A stretch of 64,000 nt of DNA, from assembly GCA_029204225.1 (NCBI GenBank), contig CM055093.1, positions 35,228,525 to 35,292,524 on the forward strand. The letters run 5' to 3'. Below the pieces are notes generated by a model. That model was not told the origin of the DNA, searched no databases, and was given only the letters and a program-made list of their open reading frames with translations. The position numbers and the translations under genes were made by a program. Shown in pieces: positions 46,841 to 62,843 of the stretch; the first letter of the stretch is position 1, and each line of letters starts with the position of its first letter. This DNA comes from Diphasiastrum complanatum. Lineage: Eukaryota; Streptophyta; Lycopodiopsida; Lycopodiales; Lycopodiaceae.

Positions 46841-47643
46841 GTGAATGCTGTAGAGATTCAAAGAAATTAGAGATGGGTGATCTTCCAGCCTGCCAAATCA
46901 GAAGTCCAAGACTACCTAAACCTCTCGGATTGATGCCCCCATTCCCAATCCTGGAATTGAGTATGGCAATCAGGTCTTATTGATTGGGAATTTGGGAACC
47001 AAAACCAGAATCCGTAGTTCAAGTATTGAAAGAGATCATGCTGATCCAAGAATGCATTCCCAATTCCCACTATTGATGGGTATTGATTACACAAAAAACT
47101 CAAGGAATAAGCAGAAAGTGGGCTCCCAAATGTCGAAGGCAGTCAAAAGTCAAAAGACAATGCTGTGCAAGTGACAAGTCGTGATGAATTTCCTTCATTT
47201 GTTGAAAATTCTAATTTCTCATCTTGACTTGACTCTCATAACAACCTGGCGGGAATGCTTAAGGAGTGAGCTGCACGGGCACCTCCACTGCTGGCCCCAC
47301 TCCATCCAATGGTGATGGAGATAAGGGAGAAAAAATATATCTATCCCCTTGGACGGTGGATCCCCTTCGATGGTGGGGACGTGTGGAGGAGAGGGGGACC
47401 TGTGCAGTAGGTGCATGTGCCAACCTGTCCATCTCAAAGGTCAACTGTAATAAAATCTGCATTTGTGCTGAAAATTACCTTTTTATTTAAGGGTTAAATT
47501 AATTTAAAAAGGTATTATGTACTATAGAAGGGGTTGGGCACAAGCCATTATGCTCGGTAAGGATTTTCAGAATTTTTTAGGCAAGATCGAGGCTAAATTT
47601 TTTTGGAAAGCCGAACCGGGCCTGCATAAGGAGACTGTTACAA
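46841..47643. other. No gene recognised; promoter side of wax synthase, then LTR-like sequence
   Basis: A short inverted pair (GGGAATTGGGAATGC / GCATTCCCAATTCCC type) lies near 46950-47065. From about 47500 the sequence precedes a retroelement primer site and may be the end of a 5' LTR. Confidence 0.35.
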
Positions 47644-47655
47644 TGGTATTAGAGC
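47644..47655 (+). other. Primer binding site, tRNA-iMet type (one mismatch)
   Basis: TGGTATTAGAGC, one base from the standard plant primer site, in AT-rich LTR-like context and followed 100-600 bp later by a gag relic on the same strand. Confidence 0.6.
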
Positions 47656-47759
47656 TAGAGCTTGCATCGATCAAAATGTGGATTCGATGTTCCTTTCTGT
47701 AGCTTTTTGGTAGTATCTCTCTACTTTTTCCTCATGATGGTGGAATTAACCTCCACATA

Positions 47760-48420
47760 ATCAATAATGACAAACAAAATTGCAAGTCCCAGTGGAGTGT
47801 CCACTTTGTCTAATTATCTCTAAATTTGCTAGCAATTGAGTGCACCACTCACAAAAATGAACAATTGAAACCATTTACAAAATTAGCAGATGGAATTTTT
47901 GTAAGTATAAGTCAAAACCTTGGCTTCTCCTAGTTTAGGTTTACAATTTGTATGATATTCGAGGGATAAGAAACAAAAGAAACCAAAAATTGTAGATGAT
48001 TGGCTGATTAGAAGCAATTATTTCAGTCTTTATGGACTTCCCAAAGAAAATAAATTTGAGATGATGTCCTAATTTTTTCGTGGCAAGGCGCCATCTTGTT
48101 GGCATAATTTGTAGCCAAAAGTGCCACTTTGAATATATTAATGGATCTATCTAGGAAATCATTTATGGTTGCAAACAATTTTGACTACTACCAAAAGTTC
48201 ATATATTCCAAGATGGGGACAAATAATTTAGATTCTTATCTCCAAGAATTCATGAATTTATGGAATAAAGTTTCATCGTTCTATTCTAAGTTGTTGGCAC
48301 TCTTGCAATTCATCTTAGGTTTGTCAATGGACTATCAAAATGTAAATGTGCTTCAATATTTCAATGATGTCGTGTGAAAGTTTATGATACCATGGTTGTG
48401 GCATCCAAGAAACAAATTTA
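47760..48420 (+). pseudogene. Ty3/gypsy gag relic
   Basis: In several frames: DWLIRSNYFSLYGLPKENKF, FFRGKAPSCWHNL, then DYYQKFIYSKMGTNNLDSYL and QEFMNLWNKV. This is the order of the retrotransposon gag (capsid) domain: W-x(n)-YF, then A-x-WW-like, then the FT/F-x(n)-YL-x-EF segment. Many stops. It lies on the same strand as the primer site at 47644. No pol follows. Confidence 0.7.
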
Positions 48421-49129
48421 AACAAATTCATGGGCACTCAAACCTAAGAATAGCAAGAAGTCAATTTATGAGAGAACTCAAAACAAATATTGTAACAATT
48501 GCCTTATGTAGATCCTAAAGATCCTGATGCAAAGCACCACAAGGATATATTGCAAAACCACCCAACTAGCTAAAAGTTAAAATCAACTCACATTAGTTTC
48601 ACCGACAAGCCACGGTGAATGAATGCAAGTGAGGAGAGGATTTTAGTAACCACAATTGGAATATGAAAGTTTAGTAGGGCAAGTGAGGAGAGGATTTTAG
48701 TAACCACAATTTGGAATATGAAAGTGTAGCAGGGCAAGTTTTATAGACACCTATAATATAGCTTCTCGATGCCTAGGAATATTCCATCCAAACCGTAATA
48801 CATGGCTAAACTCAAAAAAAGTTAGTATTGATACTCCTCAATGAGCATATAGGCATAAACACCATGCACTGCTCCACATGTCATGATTGGAGGGCCCTCT
48901 CAAGGTTATTGATTACATAACTAGCCTTGACTAGAATATCGAGGTGTAATTAATAAACTAGAACTTCCAAAATGATATGACATGGTTCCATCTGATGGAC
49001 TGGTATGGAGGCTTCAAGATCTGGCAATCCAATGTTATACCATAATGGGAGTAATGAGACTATATAAGATAAATATTGGATTGCAAGCATGATGGTGTAA
49101 AGGAGGGCTATCCTATGTTATAATTTACA
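48421..49129. other. No gene recognised
   Basis: Contains a short tandem duplication near 48630-48735 (GCAAGTGAGGAGAGGATTTT twice, followed by AGTAACCACAATT). Otherwise AT-rich. Confidence 0.45.
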
Positions 49130-49555
49130 TTTAACTTAATAAATATCAAATTTATGATCTCCAACACATGTGAGACTTTCATGCATGTGTAAACATACCA
49201 TCTTAGCATTCTTTTCACCGGAGAGATAGGATGTCGGATGTGTGCTCCAGTAAGACGCATGGAAGCTCGCATATAAGCCATTTTCTCTGTCAGCTTCGCC
49301 CCGACTACGCTCATCCTTTCACTGCTCTTGGCTCTGAAGTCAACGAACCCAACAACGGGTGCATCATCTTATTCTTGGCAACCGCTCCACCGGCCTCTTG
49401 ATTATTTCCCCATTTACCTATCATATACTTTGATTTTTGGGATAGTTGTTCAACATATGATCTACAACTATGATTAATATTCTAGAGAATGTTCCTCCCG
49501 TAACAAAACTTTCACCAATGGTCTCATGGTGTTGGTTTTCATGTTAGCCTAACGT
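49130..49555. repeat. Dispersed repeat, long copy
   Basis: Same family and orientation as 25484-25725. It carries an extra block of about 180 bp (about 49205-49392, more GC-rich) in the middle. Both copies end at CATGTTAGCCTAACG. Confidence 0.75.
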
Positions 49556-50290
49556 ACTAAAGTTCTCTGATTGGATTGGGTGAGGACATTATGAGGGATA
49601 TTTTGTTCGGGTCATACATTGAAGGTCTCCAATTTTGAGGCCAAGTGATACCTTTTTCGAGATGGTGTCATCCTTATTGAGCAAGCTATGTTTAATGATT
49701 GGGTATCAAACTTTGTATGTGTAACATTAAGTGCCATTTACTTTCTTTAGTGTGAAAGTGATTCTAAACTATTTGAATAATGTAGATGTTTCCTTGATCT
49801 CCTACACTACATTAAGGAACCTAATTGTCCTTCTAATGTAGCTTCATACTATTTGTGTTAAGGGCTTGGGGATGATGACTTGTCACCCTTTGATAGTTTA
49901 TTTATACATAGCACGAAGTAGTATAGAGTTTCATTTCCATATTGTAATACTTGTGAGTATTTTTTTTTTCAACTTCTAGTTCCCATTCAGTGCATGTCTA
50001 AGAAGCTTGGTGTCAAAGACAATGCCTCTACTAGCATTAATTTGGTCATAGGGTTTTATTGTATCTTTTCATTGCTCTGGATAAAAAAGGGAGTAAAAAA
50101 AAAATTCAAATAAGGTGTGCATAAAGCTTGGGTTCTACATAGTTTAATGTGGAAAATTGCAAAAAAAAATCTTCTAAATAAAAATTGTTTATTAAATTGT
50201 GTGCTGATCATTATTGGTGGATAAGGTGGAGCACATGCTTATCATATGTAAATAAGGAACCTCAACTCTTAACATCATCAATATGTAGCA
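49556..50290. other. No gene recognised
   Basis: AT-rich sequence leading into the tandem array. No coding or element motif that I can name. Confidence 0.4.
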
Positions 50291-50791
50291 CAAAGACTTT
50301 TTTTTACTTATGCATGTGTCTAGACATATAAGTAGACATTTGGTTGATATTAGGTCTTTTTGCTCTATTGTTTAATAGATGTCATGTACCTATCACTTGA
50401 TATAAGGTACATAGTCCAACAATGTTGTCATCTCTTTGATGAGAATAGAAAAAAGAGAAAAAAAGAAAGAAGAAAAAACCATGCTTGAGTATATTTTAAT
50501 ATCTTCTATATGAAGGATACAAGCACAAAAAAGTCAATAATTGATTTCCACATAACAAATTTCAACCCCTATGTAAGTTATCTAACAAAGAAATATGATG
50601 CACAGCCCCTTACATTCTAGGTAGGGCTTAAAATGAGATAGTAATCACTATATTGAAACAACTATATTAAATATTGTATTGCAGTCTACATTAAACATTG
50701 ATGGACAAAAAGTCCTAGTTATCCTTGATTTCTTGATGATGTGATCAATATTAGTCAAAAGATGACATCAAAGCATTGGCTGTATGTGAAG

Positions 50792-50977
<186 letters not shown>

Positions 50978-51441
50978 CTATTGTATTGGTTTAGTAGACA
51001 TTTGGTTGTGCTCTATTGTTTAATATATGTCATGTACCTATCACTTGATGTAAGGTTTTGTACATAGTCTAACAATGTTGTCATCTTTGTGATGGATAGA
51101 AAAAAGAGAAATAAAGAAGAAAAAACCATGCTTGAGTATATTTTAATATCTTCTATTATATGAAGGATACAAGCACAAAAAAGTCAATAATTGATTTCCA
51201 CAAAAAAAATTCAACCCTTATGTAAGCTTCCAAACAATGAAATATGATGTATAGTCCATTCCATTCTAGGTAGGGCTTAAAAAGAGATGCTAATCACTAT
51301 ATTGAAACAACTATATCAAATATTGCATTGGAGTCTACATTGAACATTGATGGACAAAAAGTCCGAGTTATCCTTGATATCTTGATGATGTGATCCATAT
51401 TAATCAAAAGATCACATCAAAGCATTGGTTGTATGTGAAGA

Positions 51442-51571
<130 letters not shown>

Positions 51572-51580
51572 TATTGTATT

Positions 51581-52253
51581 CACCAGGGTTATTATCATTG
51601 GGTTCATCAAGGAGAAGTCCAAAATCCCTCTCTCTTTCTGCCTCCACGTTCAGACCGTGGCGCCCTCTAGAACAGGCGGGGAGTCATTTTCAAGGTCTAC
51701 TAACTCAGGCACCATGCAAACCGAAGACTCGTCAAGGTGTGACTCTCGAAGTCAGTGGCCCTATCCCAATGCCGCCAAAGCATAAGCTCTCCGTACTTCT
51801 CACAACATTCCAAGAGGACCGATGCTTGGTAGCTCGGACTTGCATCATGGAGCACTCACTTAAACTTCTGGGGCTCTGCTGCCATGTCAGTAACAGTTCC
51901 TAAGCGTGACAAGGCTAGTGCCATACATGAAAGTTGCATAGGGGTACGGGTCTCCCTCATGAGCTGCTCCTACTCAGCTCTAAGTTGACATCGGACCACC
52001 CATTGCATGATGGCCCTCGATGTCAGTCACGTTGTTTGGGTTGTGCCAAAATGGCAAAGATGCAAAGCAAGATCACTCTTGCCAGTGGTATATGCGGCCA
52101 TGACCGCATGGTCCCATCCCAATATGAGTAACCATTAATCCATACACCATTTATCTTTAGTTGTGCATAGCGCCATGGGATTTCACTTAATGTCATCTCA
52201 ATTGAGTGTCATGCACCCCATTGTAAGAAGGGCCGACTGCACATGAGATGCAA
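51581..52253. other. Unclassified insertion inside the array
   Basis: This begins after CTATTGTATT, where other units continue GGTTTAGTAGAC, and ends before the unit's TTTTTTTACTTATGCATGTG. It is richer in GC than its surroundings and has no recognisable frame, LTR end or organellar match that I can see. It may be an insertion or the original flank trapped by duplication. Confidence 0.5.
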
Positions 52254-52768
52254 CAAAAAGTTTTTTTTACTTATGCATGTGTCTAGACATATAAGTAGAC
52301 ATTTGGTTGACATTAGGTCTTTATGCTCTATTGTTTAATAAATGTCATGTACCTATCACTTGATATAAGGTTTCGTACATAGTCCAACAATGTTGTCATC
52401 TCTTTGATTAGAATAGAAAAAAGAGAAAAAAAGAAAGAAGAAAAAACCATGTTTGAGTATATTTTAATATCTTCTATATGAAGGATATAAGCACCAAAAA
52501 GTCAATAATTGATTTCCACATAAAAAATTTCTACCCTTATGTAAGCTTTCTAACAAAGAAATATGATGTATAGCCCCTTCCATTCTAGATATGGCTTAAA
52601 ATGAGATACTAATCACTATATTGAAACAACTATATTAAATATTGCATTGGAGTCTACATTAAACATTGATGAATTGATGGACAAAAAGTCTGAGTTATCC
52701 TTGATATCTTGATGATGTGATCCATATTAATCAAAAGATGACATCAAAGCATTGGTTGTATGTGAAGA

Positions 52769-53004
<236 letters not shown>

Positions 53005-53225
53005 TTTTATTGGTTTAGTAGACATTTCGTTGATTTTAGATTTGTGCTCTAGGTATGGCTTAAAATGAGATACTAATCACTATATTGAAACAACTATATT
53101 AAATATTGCATTGGAGTCTACATTAAACATTGATTGACAAAAAATCCGAGTTATCCTTGATATCTTGATGATGTGATCCATATTAATCAAAAGATGACAT
53201 CAAAGCATTGGTTGTATGTGAAGAT

Positions 53226-53415
<190 letters not shown>

Positions 53416-53640
53416 CTATTGTATTGGTTTAGTAGACATTTGGTTGATTTTAGGTTTGCGCTGAATAGATGTCATGTACCTATCACATGATGTAAGGTTT
53501 TGTACATACTCCAACATTGTTGTCATCTCTATGATGAGAATAGAAAAAAGAGAAAAAAGAAAGAAGAAAAAACCATGTTTGAGTATATTTTAATATCTTC
53601 ATATGAAGAATACAAGCACAAAAAAATCATTTAATTGATT

Positions 53641-54498
53641 TCCGCATTAAAAAACTTGAAGAAACTAAATGTTTCTACCCATAATGCCTTATTGGTTTTT
53701 GAGTTCGAGTCTACAGAAATACAAGGGAACTTCCCATAGACAAAAACCGCCCCAGACCATAACTGCCACATAACAGTTTTAGCTGAAGGACACTCAAAGG
53801 CGAAGGTTAGATGTTCGAAGACCGAAGGAGCTCAAAGGCGAACACAAAGCCCAAACAAGACACGAAGCCGAACAACACCCGAATACTGAAAGGCAGAGGA
53901 TCTTCACGCTCCAAGTACAACCAAGATCAAGCAAGTACCAGGAGGAGAACCTCCTCCACGGACGATGCTGACAGAATTTGGAGCACCGTTGGAATGTGCC
54001 TAACCAGCAGTTCTTGTAATCAGAAATTAGCTTAAATTTTTTTCTCTCCATCCATATAAACATATCAAACATGAGAAAATTGGTTGAACATCAAATTGGT
54101 TGAACACCAATGTGAGCTAGGCATAGAACTGCCAGTCGATGTCCAAGAGTCCGCTAGTAAGCGAGACTGTCTGATATAGTTCATGAGAGACATAGTATCT
54201 CTTGTGTCGACGCGCTATGTGGGTTTGTCACACAGTGCTCTTAAAAGATTTGATCATTGATAATATAGTAGTTAAATGCACATGTAGTTTTAACTTGAAT
54301 GATCTCGAATGCTTGGATGTCTGGTCGTATTCAGCTATTTATTTTTTATTCCACACACTGGTTCATCTTTGTCTAATGCTTAAATGAATTATAACGTAGG
54401 TCAGCAGTGTCTATCTACACTCTGGAGGATTGTAGATCAAATCAAGCAGGCAATACCCGATAGACAGAATCGAATTGCATTTGAGTTTTTCCCAATAG
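53641..54498. other. Possible 5' LTR of a short retroelement; no gene
   Basis: This lies 5' of a tRNA-Met-type primer site at 54499, so part should be LTR. It does not visibly match the putative 3' LTR at 55178, so limits are unknown. Confidence 0.35.
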
Positions 54499-54510
54499 TG
54501 GTATTAGAGC
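54499..54510 (+). other. Primer binding site, tRNA-iMet type (one mismatch)
   Basis: CCCAATAG precedes TGGTATTAGAGC, the usual context downstream of a copia 5' LTR. Confidence 0.68.
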
Positions 54511-55177
54511 CTCTTGCTCCTAACAGAGCATCTGATATAGCTTCAGAGCTATTAGATCCAAGAGATCGAACAGTCGGAACAAGAAACCAAAAAACAAACT
54601 GAAGAACACAATTTACAACAATGGCAAGATTTGATGAATCCGAATGTGGGATGCATGGCTCTAATAAATGCTCTGGAGTTAGAAATGGATACCACTATCC
54701 TACATCAAGGAGCAATGCATAAGGCTATAACACCGGATGCAGGGACAAAAAAAGATGCATCTGGAATTGGATAGCCTATCCAATCAAGGAAGATATTGAG
54801 GAAGAAGACTATTGAATGTCCTGTTGCTTGGATCCTGTCAACCCATACAGAACTAATGCAACTTGAGGCTATCCTGTGTTTCATCAGTCTCTCCTTCAAT
54901 GATCTTATTAATTCTATGGGATCAGTTGTAGATCAAATGTTCTCTATGAAGAAAACTCGTTGCAACCTTATTCTACAACAATAAGCTGGAAGTTGAACCT
55001 GAGGCAAAATTTAAATGGTAGATGGCTACTGACAAAAATAATACAAGAAAAGATGTTTCTTATTCAAGGTGGCCAAATACTTTTTGACTACTGCCAAAGG
55101 ATTCACGAGACATGGCTCTCAACAAAGGACTACATGGTCTTCATTTTTTAGGGCAAAAATGCTTAAAGTAGGGGGAG
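54511..55177 (+). mobile_element. Short internal region of a non-autonomous copia-like element
   Basis: Between a primer site and a purine tract (AAAGTAGGGGGAG, 55165-55177) lie only about 660 bp without gag or pol motifs. The layout fits a deleted or TRIM/LARD-like LTR element on the plus strand. Confidence 0.45.
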
Positions 55178-55640
55178 TGTCATGTGTTGCATGTAATTAG
55201 CCCATGAGCTTACTAATGAATTGCCAAATATATCCATGGAGCTAAATTAGATTAGAACTAGTCAATAGGACAATTAATAAAGTAGTTCGAACAACCTCGC
55301 TATAATTGAGAATAGCGGAATTGTAATAATGGTTGTAAGGCCCAATTTAGCTAAATAAGGCCCCAAACTTTTAATAGAGGCATAAATGACCACTATAAAT
55401 AGCTGAGGTCGTGCTAAATTTGGAGGCTATTGTTCATTTTGTGATTTTGAGTTTTAAGAGATCTTGGTGCTTCTCTTGGAGAGCTTTCTTGATGGAGAAA
55501 GTGGTTCCTGTGCCTAAAATCACATGAGAGCTATGATCATGCTCTAGAATTAGGCCCCTATCTTGTGAATGATCAATAATCATGAATAAGGAAACCCTAC
55601 TTTGCCTATTTTGGTGAAGGTTTGCTACTTTTAGCTATCT
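55178..55640 (+). repeat. Putative 3' LTR (end uncertain)
   Basis: It starts TGTCATGTGTTGCATG directly after the purine tract. A TATAAATAG box lies near 55395. No 5' partner was found. Confidence 0.45.
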
Positions 55641-58093
<2,453 letters not shown>

Positions 58094-58585
58094 GCTCTTA
58101 TACCAATATAAAGTCCTCAATCCAAGGATCCTACTCTAAGCATGCCAATCACAAGCAACACAAGGGAACCTAATGGTGGACAAACCAACCCAACCAAATC
58201 TAGATCGAACGGATCTAGCCCCCAAGCTATGGATCAATCACAAAGAGGAGTATGGCATCACACCAGCAACATCCTGCCACCGGTCATGCTATCAAGCATA
58301 CACTAGTGAGATCCCAATAGGTATACTTAAACCGTCCAAGGCCCATGCACCACTAGTAGTGCACTGTGACACCTCACTAGACACCTCTGAAGCCTATCTG
58401 GACTACGTCATCCAGTTCACTGATAGACCCATAGAAATCCACTATCAAGTGTTTAGGCCTACAACCATTAACTATGACCATCTACACATAAGGGCCCCAA
58501 TTCTCTTATAGTCACAATTAACTTATGGGTTGTTGGTCTATTGGTCCCTAGCGTGGACATGCTACCCGAGACCAGTCATGGGCAT
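58094..58585 (-). repeat. Primer site and 5' LTR of family D (decayed)
   Basis: 58094-58105 reads TGGTATAAGAGC on the minus strand, a primer site with mismatches. The LTR runs from 58107 to roughly 58585 and shares CCAACCAAATCTAGATC and ATCTAGCCCCCAAGC-type sequence with the solo LTR at 62850-63320 in the same orientation. Confidence 0.6.
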
Positions 58586-59033
58586 GACAGTTAGGGATTC
58601 AGGGACATGATTGTTTCCATTCAAGCTGTTGATGCGCTCCATTCAAGCTGATGAAATGCACCATCTGACTTGGAAGTCGACAATGGTTGGCTGTGAAGTC
58701 GTTGGCTAGTCTTGTGGATTGATGCATACTTGAATGAGAGCTATTGATCTTGTTTGAACCTCTGCAATGCTTACTATTGTTTGGGAGCAGATGACGTAAA
58801 CCTAATGTTGGAGCGTTGGCGGCCACGATGTAATCCACCTCCTTCTCTTCCAGCATTTGATCTTGGTGAAGAGGAGCGCTTGCTGGTGAAGAGGGCCTTG
58901 GAAGCTGGTGGTTGGCTCGATGTGCGAGCTTGCGATGAGGGTTGGCTCGATGTGGGAGCTCGAGCTATAGCTATTGTAAAACGGCTGTTGCAGCCATGAG
59001 AGATTTGAAACCCTTTTTAGGGTTTGTTGGAAG
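58586..59033. other. Unassigned; one protein-like frame
   Basis: The plus-strand frame at 58754-58999 encodes LMLERWRPRCN and LPAFDLGEEERLLVKRALEA. It contains a repeated GGTTGGCTCGATGTG. It is not recognised and may be a gene scrap. Confidence 0.3.
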
Positions 59034-59056
59034 GGCGGGGGGGGGGGGGGGGGGGG
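59034..59056. repeat. Poly-G tract
   Basis: About 20 consecutive G following GGGC. Length may be unreliable in an assembly. Confidence 0.9.
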
Positions 59057-61977
59057 GCTTTATTGGCTTAGCATGAGGTTTTTTTACTTTTTGCTTTTCT
59101 CTAGTTGCATGGTAAACCCTGTCGATTGCATGTCTCAGTTGGTTCACTAAGTTGTGCATGTCTGTAACCATGTGTTGCATGACAAATGACCAAGGTTTTT
59201 TTAGGGCTTGACATTTGGTAAATTTAAAAGTTGGTCCCCAAAAGTGGATTTGGAATCAACTCAGCAAATTTAAATTACTAATTCCCAACAAGAGAAATTT
59301 CGGTTTCTGGGTGCTCGGTTGTCAATGCTGTAACCTTGGCTATTGGTTATTGCTTCCCGATTTTGGTAGGAGAAATTTGGATTTTTTTCTTATCAATTGG
59401 ACAGCTTTTCTAAACCCAGGTTTTGTGGAACTTTGGTACCGTTGTTTTTGTGTCAAGCTGTAATAATCGGTCTAAATTTTTGCTAAACAATCTTGACAAA
59501 ATGATGGTAGTGGTTTAGTTCTCCAGACAAGTGCCTTGTATGTGGAAATTTAATTTCCTGGTATTGTGCTTTTTATCGATTTAACTCTGGAGTAGGAATA
59601 TTCCCAGTTAAATGAATTAAATGATATTTTTGGCTCTTCCTTTTGGACTTGGTGGTGCATCAATAGGCTTAACTTAAATGATTTGGATCTTTAAGATTGG
59701 GCAAACTTAAGCTTTTGAGATACTTGTTAAAGTGAATAAATGGTAATCGTCATAATATTTGGAGGTAGCTCTATATTCAATAAAAAATAAGAGTATCAAA
59801 TATTGTAAAAGAGTACTCGGATCCAAATTTTATTGAATTTTCATTAGCTCAGGCAACTTTAACGAAGTAATACAAGCTAGTGTAGTAAAAAAGGAAGTAG
59901 CTTAGCATTTATTTGTGTCAAAGGAGTTTTCTGGGGTCTTTGCTAATGAAATTTTTCGGGTGACTGTAAAATCTAAGGGAGGAAGAAAATAAGACACCTG
60001 TTTAGATAAATGTGATTGTGTTTTGTAATTTGGATTGGTTAATAATCCTTGTATGGAAATTGCATAGCACTGGTTTTCATTAAGTTGAATTTATTTTATC
60101 TATAGGACCATGAGTTGACCCTTTATGTTATTGAAAATTGTGTCATGGAGCAAGAATGGACACTGGGTTCACATTTGTAATATAAAGAACCTTATTCCTA
60201 AGAGTTGTGACTCTCAAATGGTAGAAATTCGGGATGGATAGTACCAACCAGATGGGTTGTTTTATGTGACGGAAATACCATGTGCAGATTCTTGTTAAAT
60301 CACAATTTTGGCAATGGATTATTGTGATCCATTAAGAGCAGATATGGGGGTACTCCAGTACTTGGTGGAATAGATATGTGCATATCTGGTATTGGAAATC
60401 TGGATAGAGTTTTTAGATCTTTGGATTATCAGATAATGCGGTTAAAAATCTTCTTGAAGGAACTAAATTCCTTGTACCTTTTTGAATATAGATATTAAAT
60501 ATCTATTGATATATATTTCAACTATTCTGAATTTTTTCTTTTAGTTTTAAAGAATAAACTTAGGTCATTATCTAAGTCCATACACTCATCTGAATCTAAT
60601 TCTAAGTGTAATCATAACTGTGAAAACTTAAGGAAATGGAGAATTCAATAGTTGGAGGTATTTTTCTGGAAATGGTTGATGATTGGACCCTATATTGGAT
60701 ATAGGATGGTCAGATAGCCTTTTTGATTTTTTGATGGTTGGATCTAAAAGCAAAGGACTTTCTTGGAGAGAAAACTGATGGTATGGGATGTCAGGGATTT
60801 CAAAGGGGGAATTCTTGTGTGAGAATGATCTGTAGACCAGTGGTTAGTATTTACATTATTGGTAATGCTAACAGTTGAAACCATTGGTAAATTTTGTTTA
60901 GGGTATTTGGAGAGGCTATGAGATATAGATCCGGATCCCTCAATGGTATTTCATAAATTCCAAATCGGAAACCCTTACAAGCTATTTCTCTTTTAATTTA
61001 AACCTCTACTTTTTAGGAATTTCTTAAATACAAGATAATTGGATTGAGATTCATATAATTCCTTCTATTGTAGAACTAGGTTTTGAAGGACTGTTAAAGT
61101 TATATGAATTTAAGATTTCATTTCAGTTTTGTGAATATAGCTCAGAATCAATTGATGTTTCAGTTGATTGAGTGGAATCTTGACTTTCTGAACCCAATTG
61201 ATTATCTCTATTTGATAGTTGATTATTGAGAGTAATGTTTCTATCACTCGGAATGAGATATTTTATGATTTTGAGAAAAAAGCCCGGGGTGTAATAGTAT
61301 TTGATACTTATTACTGATTTTTCAAATCTTTGATATCTTATACGTTGTCAATTGAGAACTTTTTAATCGAAATTACAGAATTTCTTTTAAAAGGGGGAGA
61401 AGAAAATGATAGGAATAAGTCTTTTATGGGATCAACCAGTTGCATAGATTTCTTTTGTGGAATCCAGTTTGTGTGCAATGGTGGAACTATCCAGTGGAAT
61501 AGAGGAAATTTCTAGTGATTATTTTGAATAATCTAGAACTAGGGTAGTTTTGGGAGTTTTGAGATATTCATTAATATGGGAAGTAGTGGTAAGGATTAAA
61601 ATAAGATTCACTGATTGGATACCAAGTACCATTTAGTTATGGATTGGATCAGAGGAATAAAGCTTAATCTTAATTTTATGTCCAAAGATGTTTGTATAAG
61701 TCAGCCTAATTTTGGTTTGTGCACTAAGATCTGAAGTAGGTTGATTGATTGAAGGAATTTGGTTGATAAAAGTATGATGGTTGGAAAACTTGTGATGTGG
61801 AATTATTCACTTCAGAGATTTCCCAGATATGTTATTTACTCAAGAGAAATAGAATCTTAGCTGAGTTACAAGATTCTCAGTGAAGATATGTGAGTAACAT
61901 ATGCAGATTTTGGAGGAATCTGTCAGATATGGACACTAAGCGGAATATGGCTGTAACAGTATTGATTAGTAAAAGAA
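59057..61977. other. No gene recognised
   Basis: About 2.9 kb of AT-rich sequence with only short frames. One phrase, KEFSGVFANEIF near 59920-59955, faintly recalls the start of a Ty3 RT but stands alone. Probably old decayed element DNA. Confidence 0.4.
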
Positions 61978-62843
61978 GCCAAGACAATGCTATCTTCCGA
62001 ATTTGACATGATTGATCTGGGCAAAGCTCATTACTGTCTAGGTATTCAAATCCAAAGAGACAAAAAACAGAAGTTGATTTACATTACTCAGCAAAGATAC
62101 ATTCATAATGTTATAATACGATGAATTGGAAATTAGCTCTCTCACCGCTAAGATGCATGAGTATCCTTATCATTCGATAATAGGATCTCTTATGTACGTG
62201 ATGATCTATACCGAACTAGACATAGCTTTTGTAGTCAATTTCTTAAGTCAGTTCATGACTAGATCCTGGTATTACACATTGGAAGGCTCTTTTCAGAGTC
62301 TTGAGATATCGTTGAGTTACTATGGACTTTTGCATTTGCTATGGAGTAGTCGACAACGACAAACTCAATATTCTCAATGGTTATTTAGATGCAACTTGGG
62401 AAGGAGATGTAGACAGTCATAAATCCACCTCTGGATTTACATTCTTCCTCAAGAATGGTCCTATTTTATGGAACAATCGCAAGCAAACTTCGATAGCTCT
62501 ATCTTCCACTGAATCAAAGCTCAAGCTACTAAGGAAGCAATATGGTTGACAAACTTATTTTTAGATGTTAGTTTGAAACAATATGCTTTGACAACTTTAT
62601 TTTGTGATAATCAAAGTGCCATTGCTTTATCAGTCAATCCTACATTTCATTCTAAGAGCAAGCACTTTGAAATTAAGAATCATTATGTCAGAGGCAAAGT
62701 TTTTGACAAAGAGGTGAACTTGCAGTACTGTCGAATGCAAGATATGACAAAGAATATTCACTAAAGCATTAAGCTTGGATGCACACAAAAAAATTTGTGC
62801 AGAACTAAGTTTGAAGGTCAAAGCAATAATCGATTCAGATTAG
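61978..62843 (+). pseudogene. Copia RT C-terminus and RNase H (family A)
   Basis: The reading starts MLSSEFDMIDLGKAHYCLGI and continues IQRDKKQKLIYITQQRYIHN. After a gap come HSIIGSLMYVMIYTELDIAF, NGYLDATWEGDVDSHKSTSG, LWNNRKQTSIALSSTESK and CDNQSAIALSVNPTFHSKSK, ending IFTKALSLDAHKKL-like and SD with a stop at about 62841. Several frameshifts are present. LTR family A starts three bases later, as on the minus strand at 20610. Confidence 0.87.
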
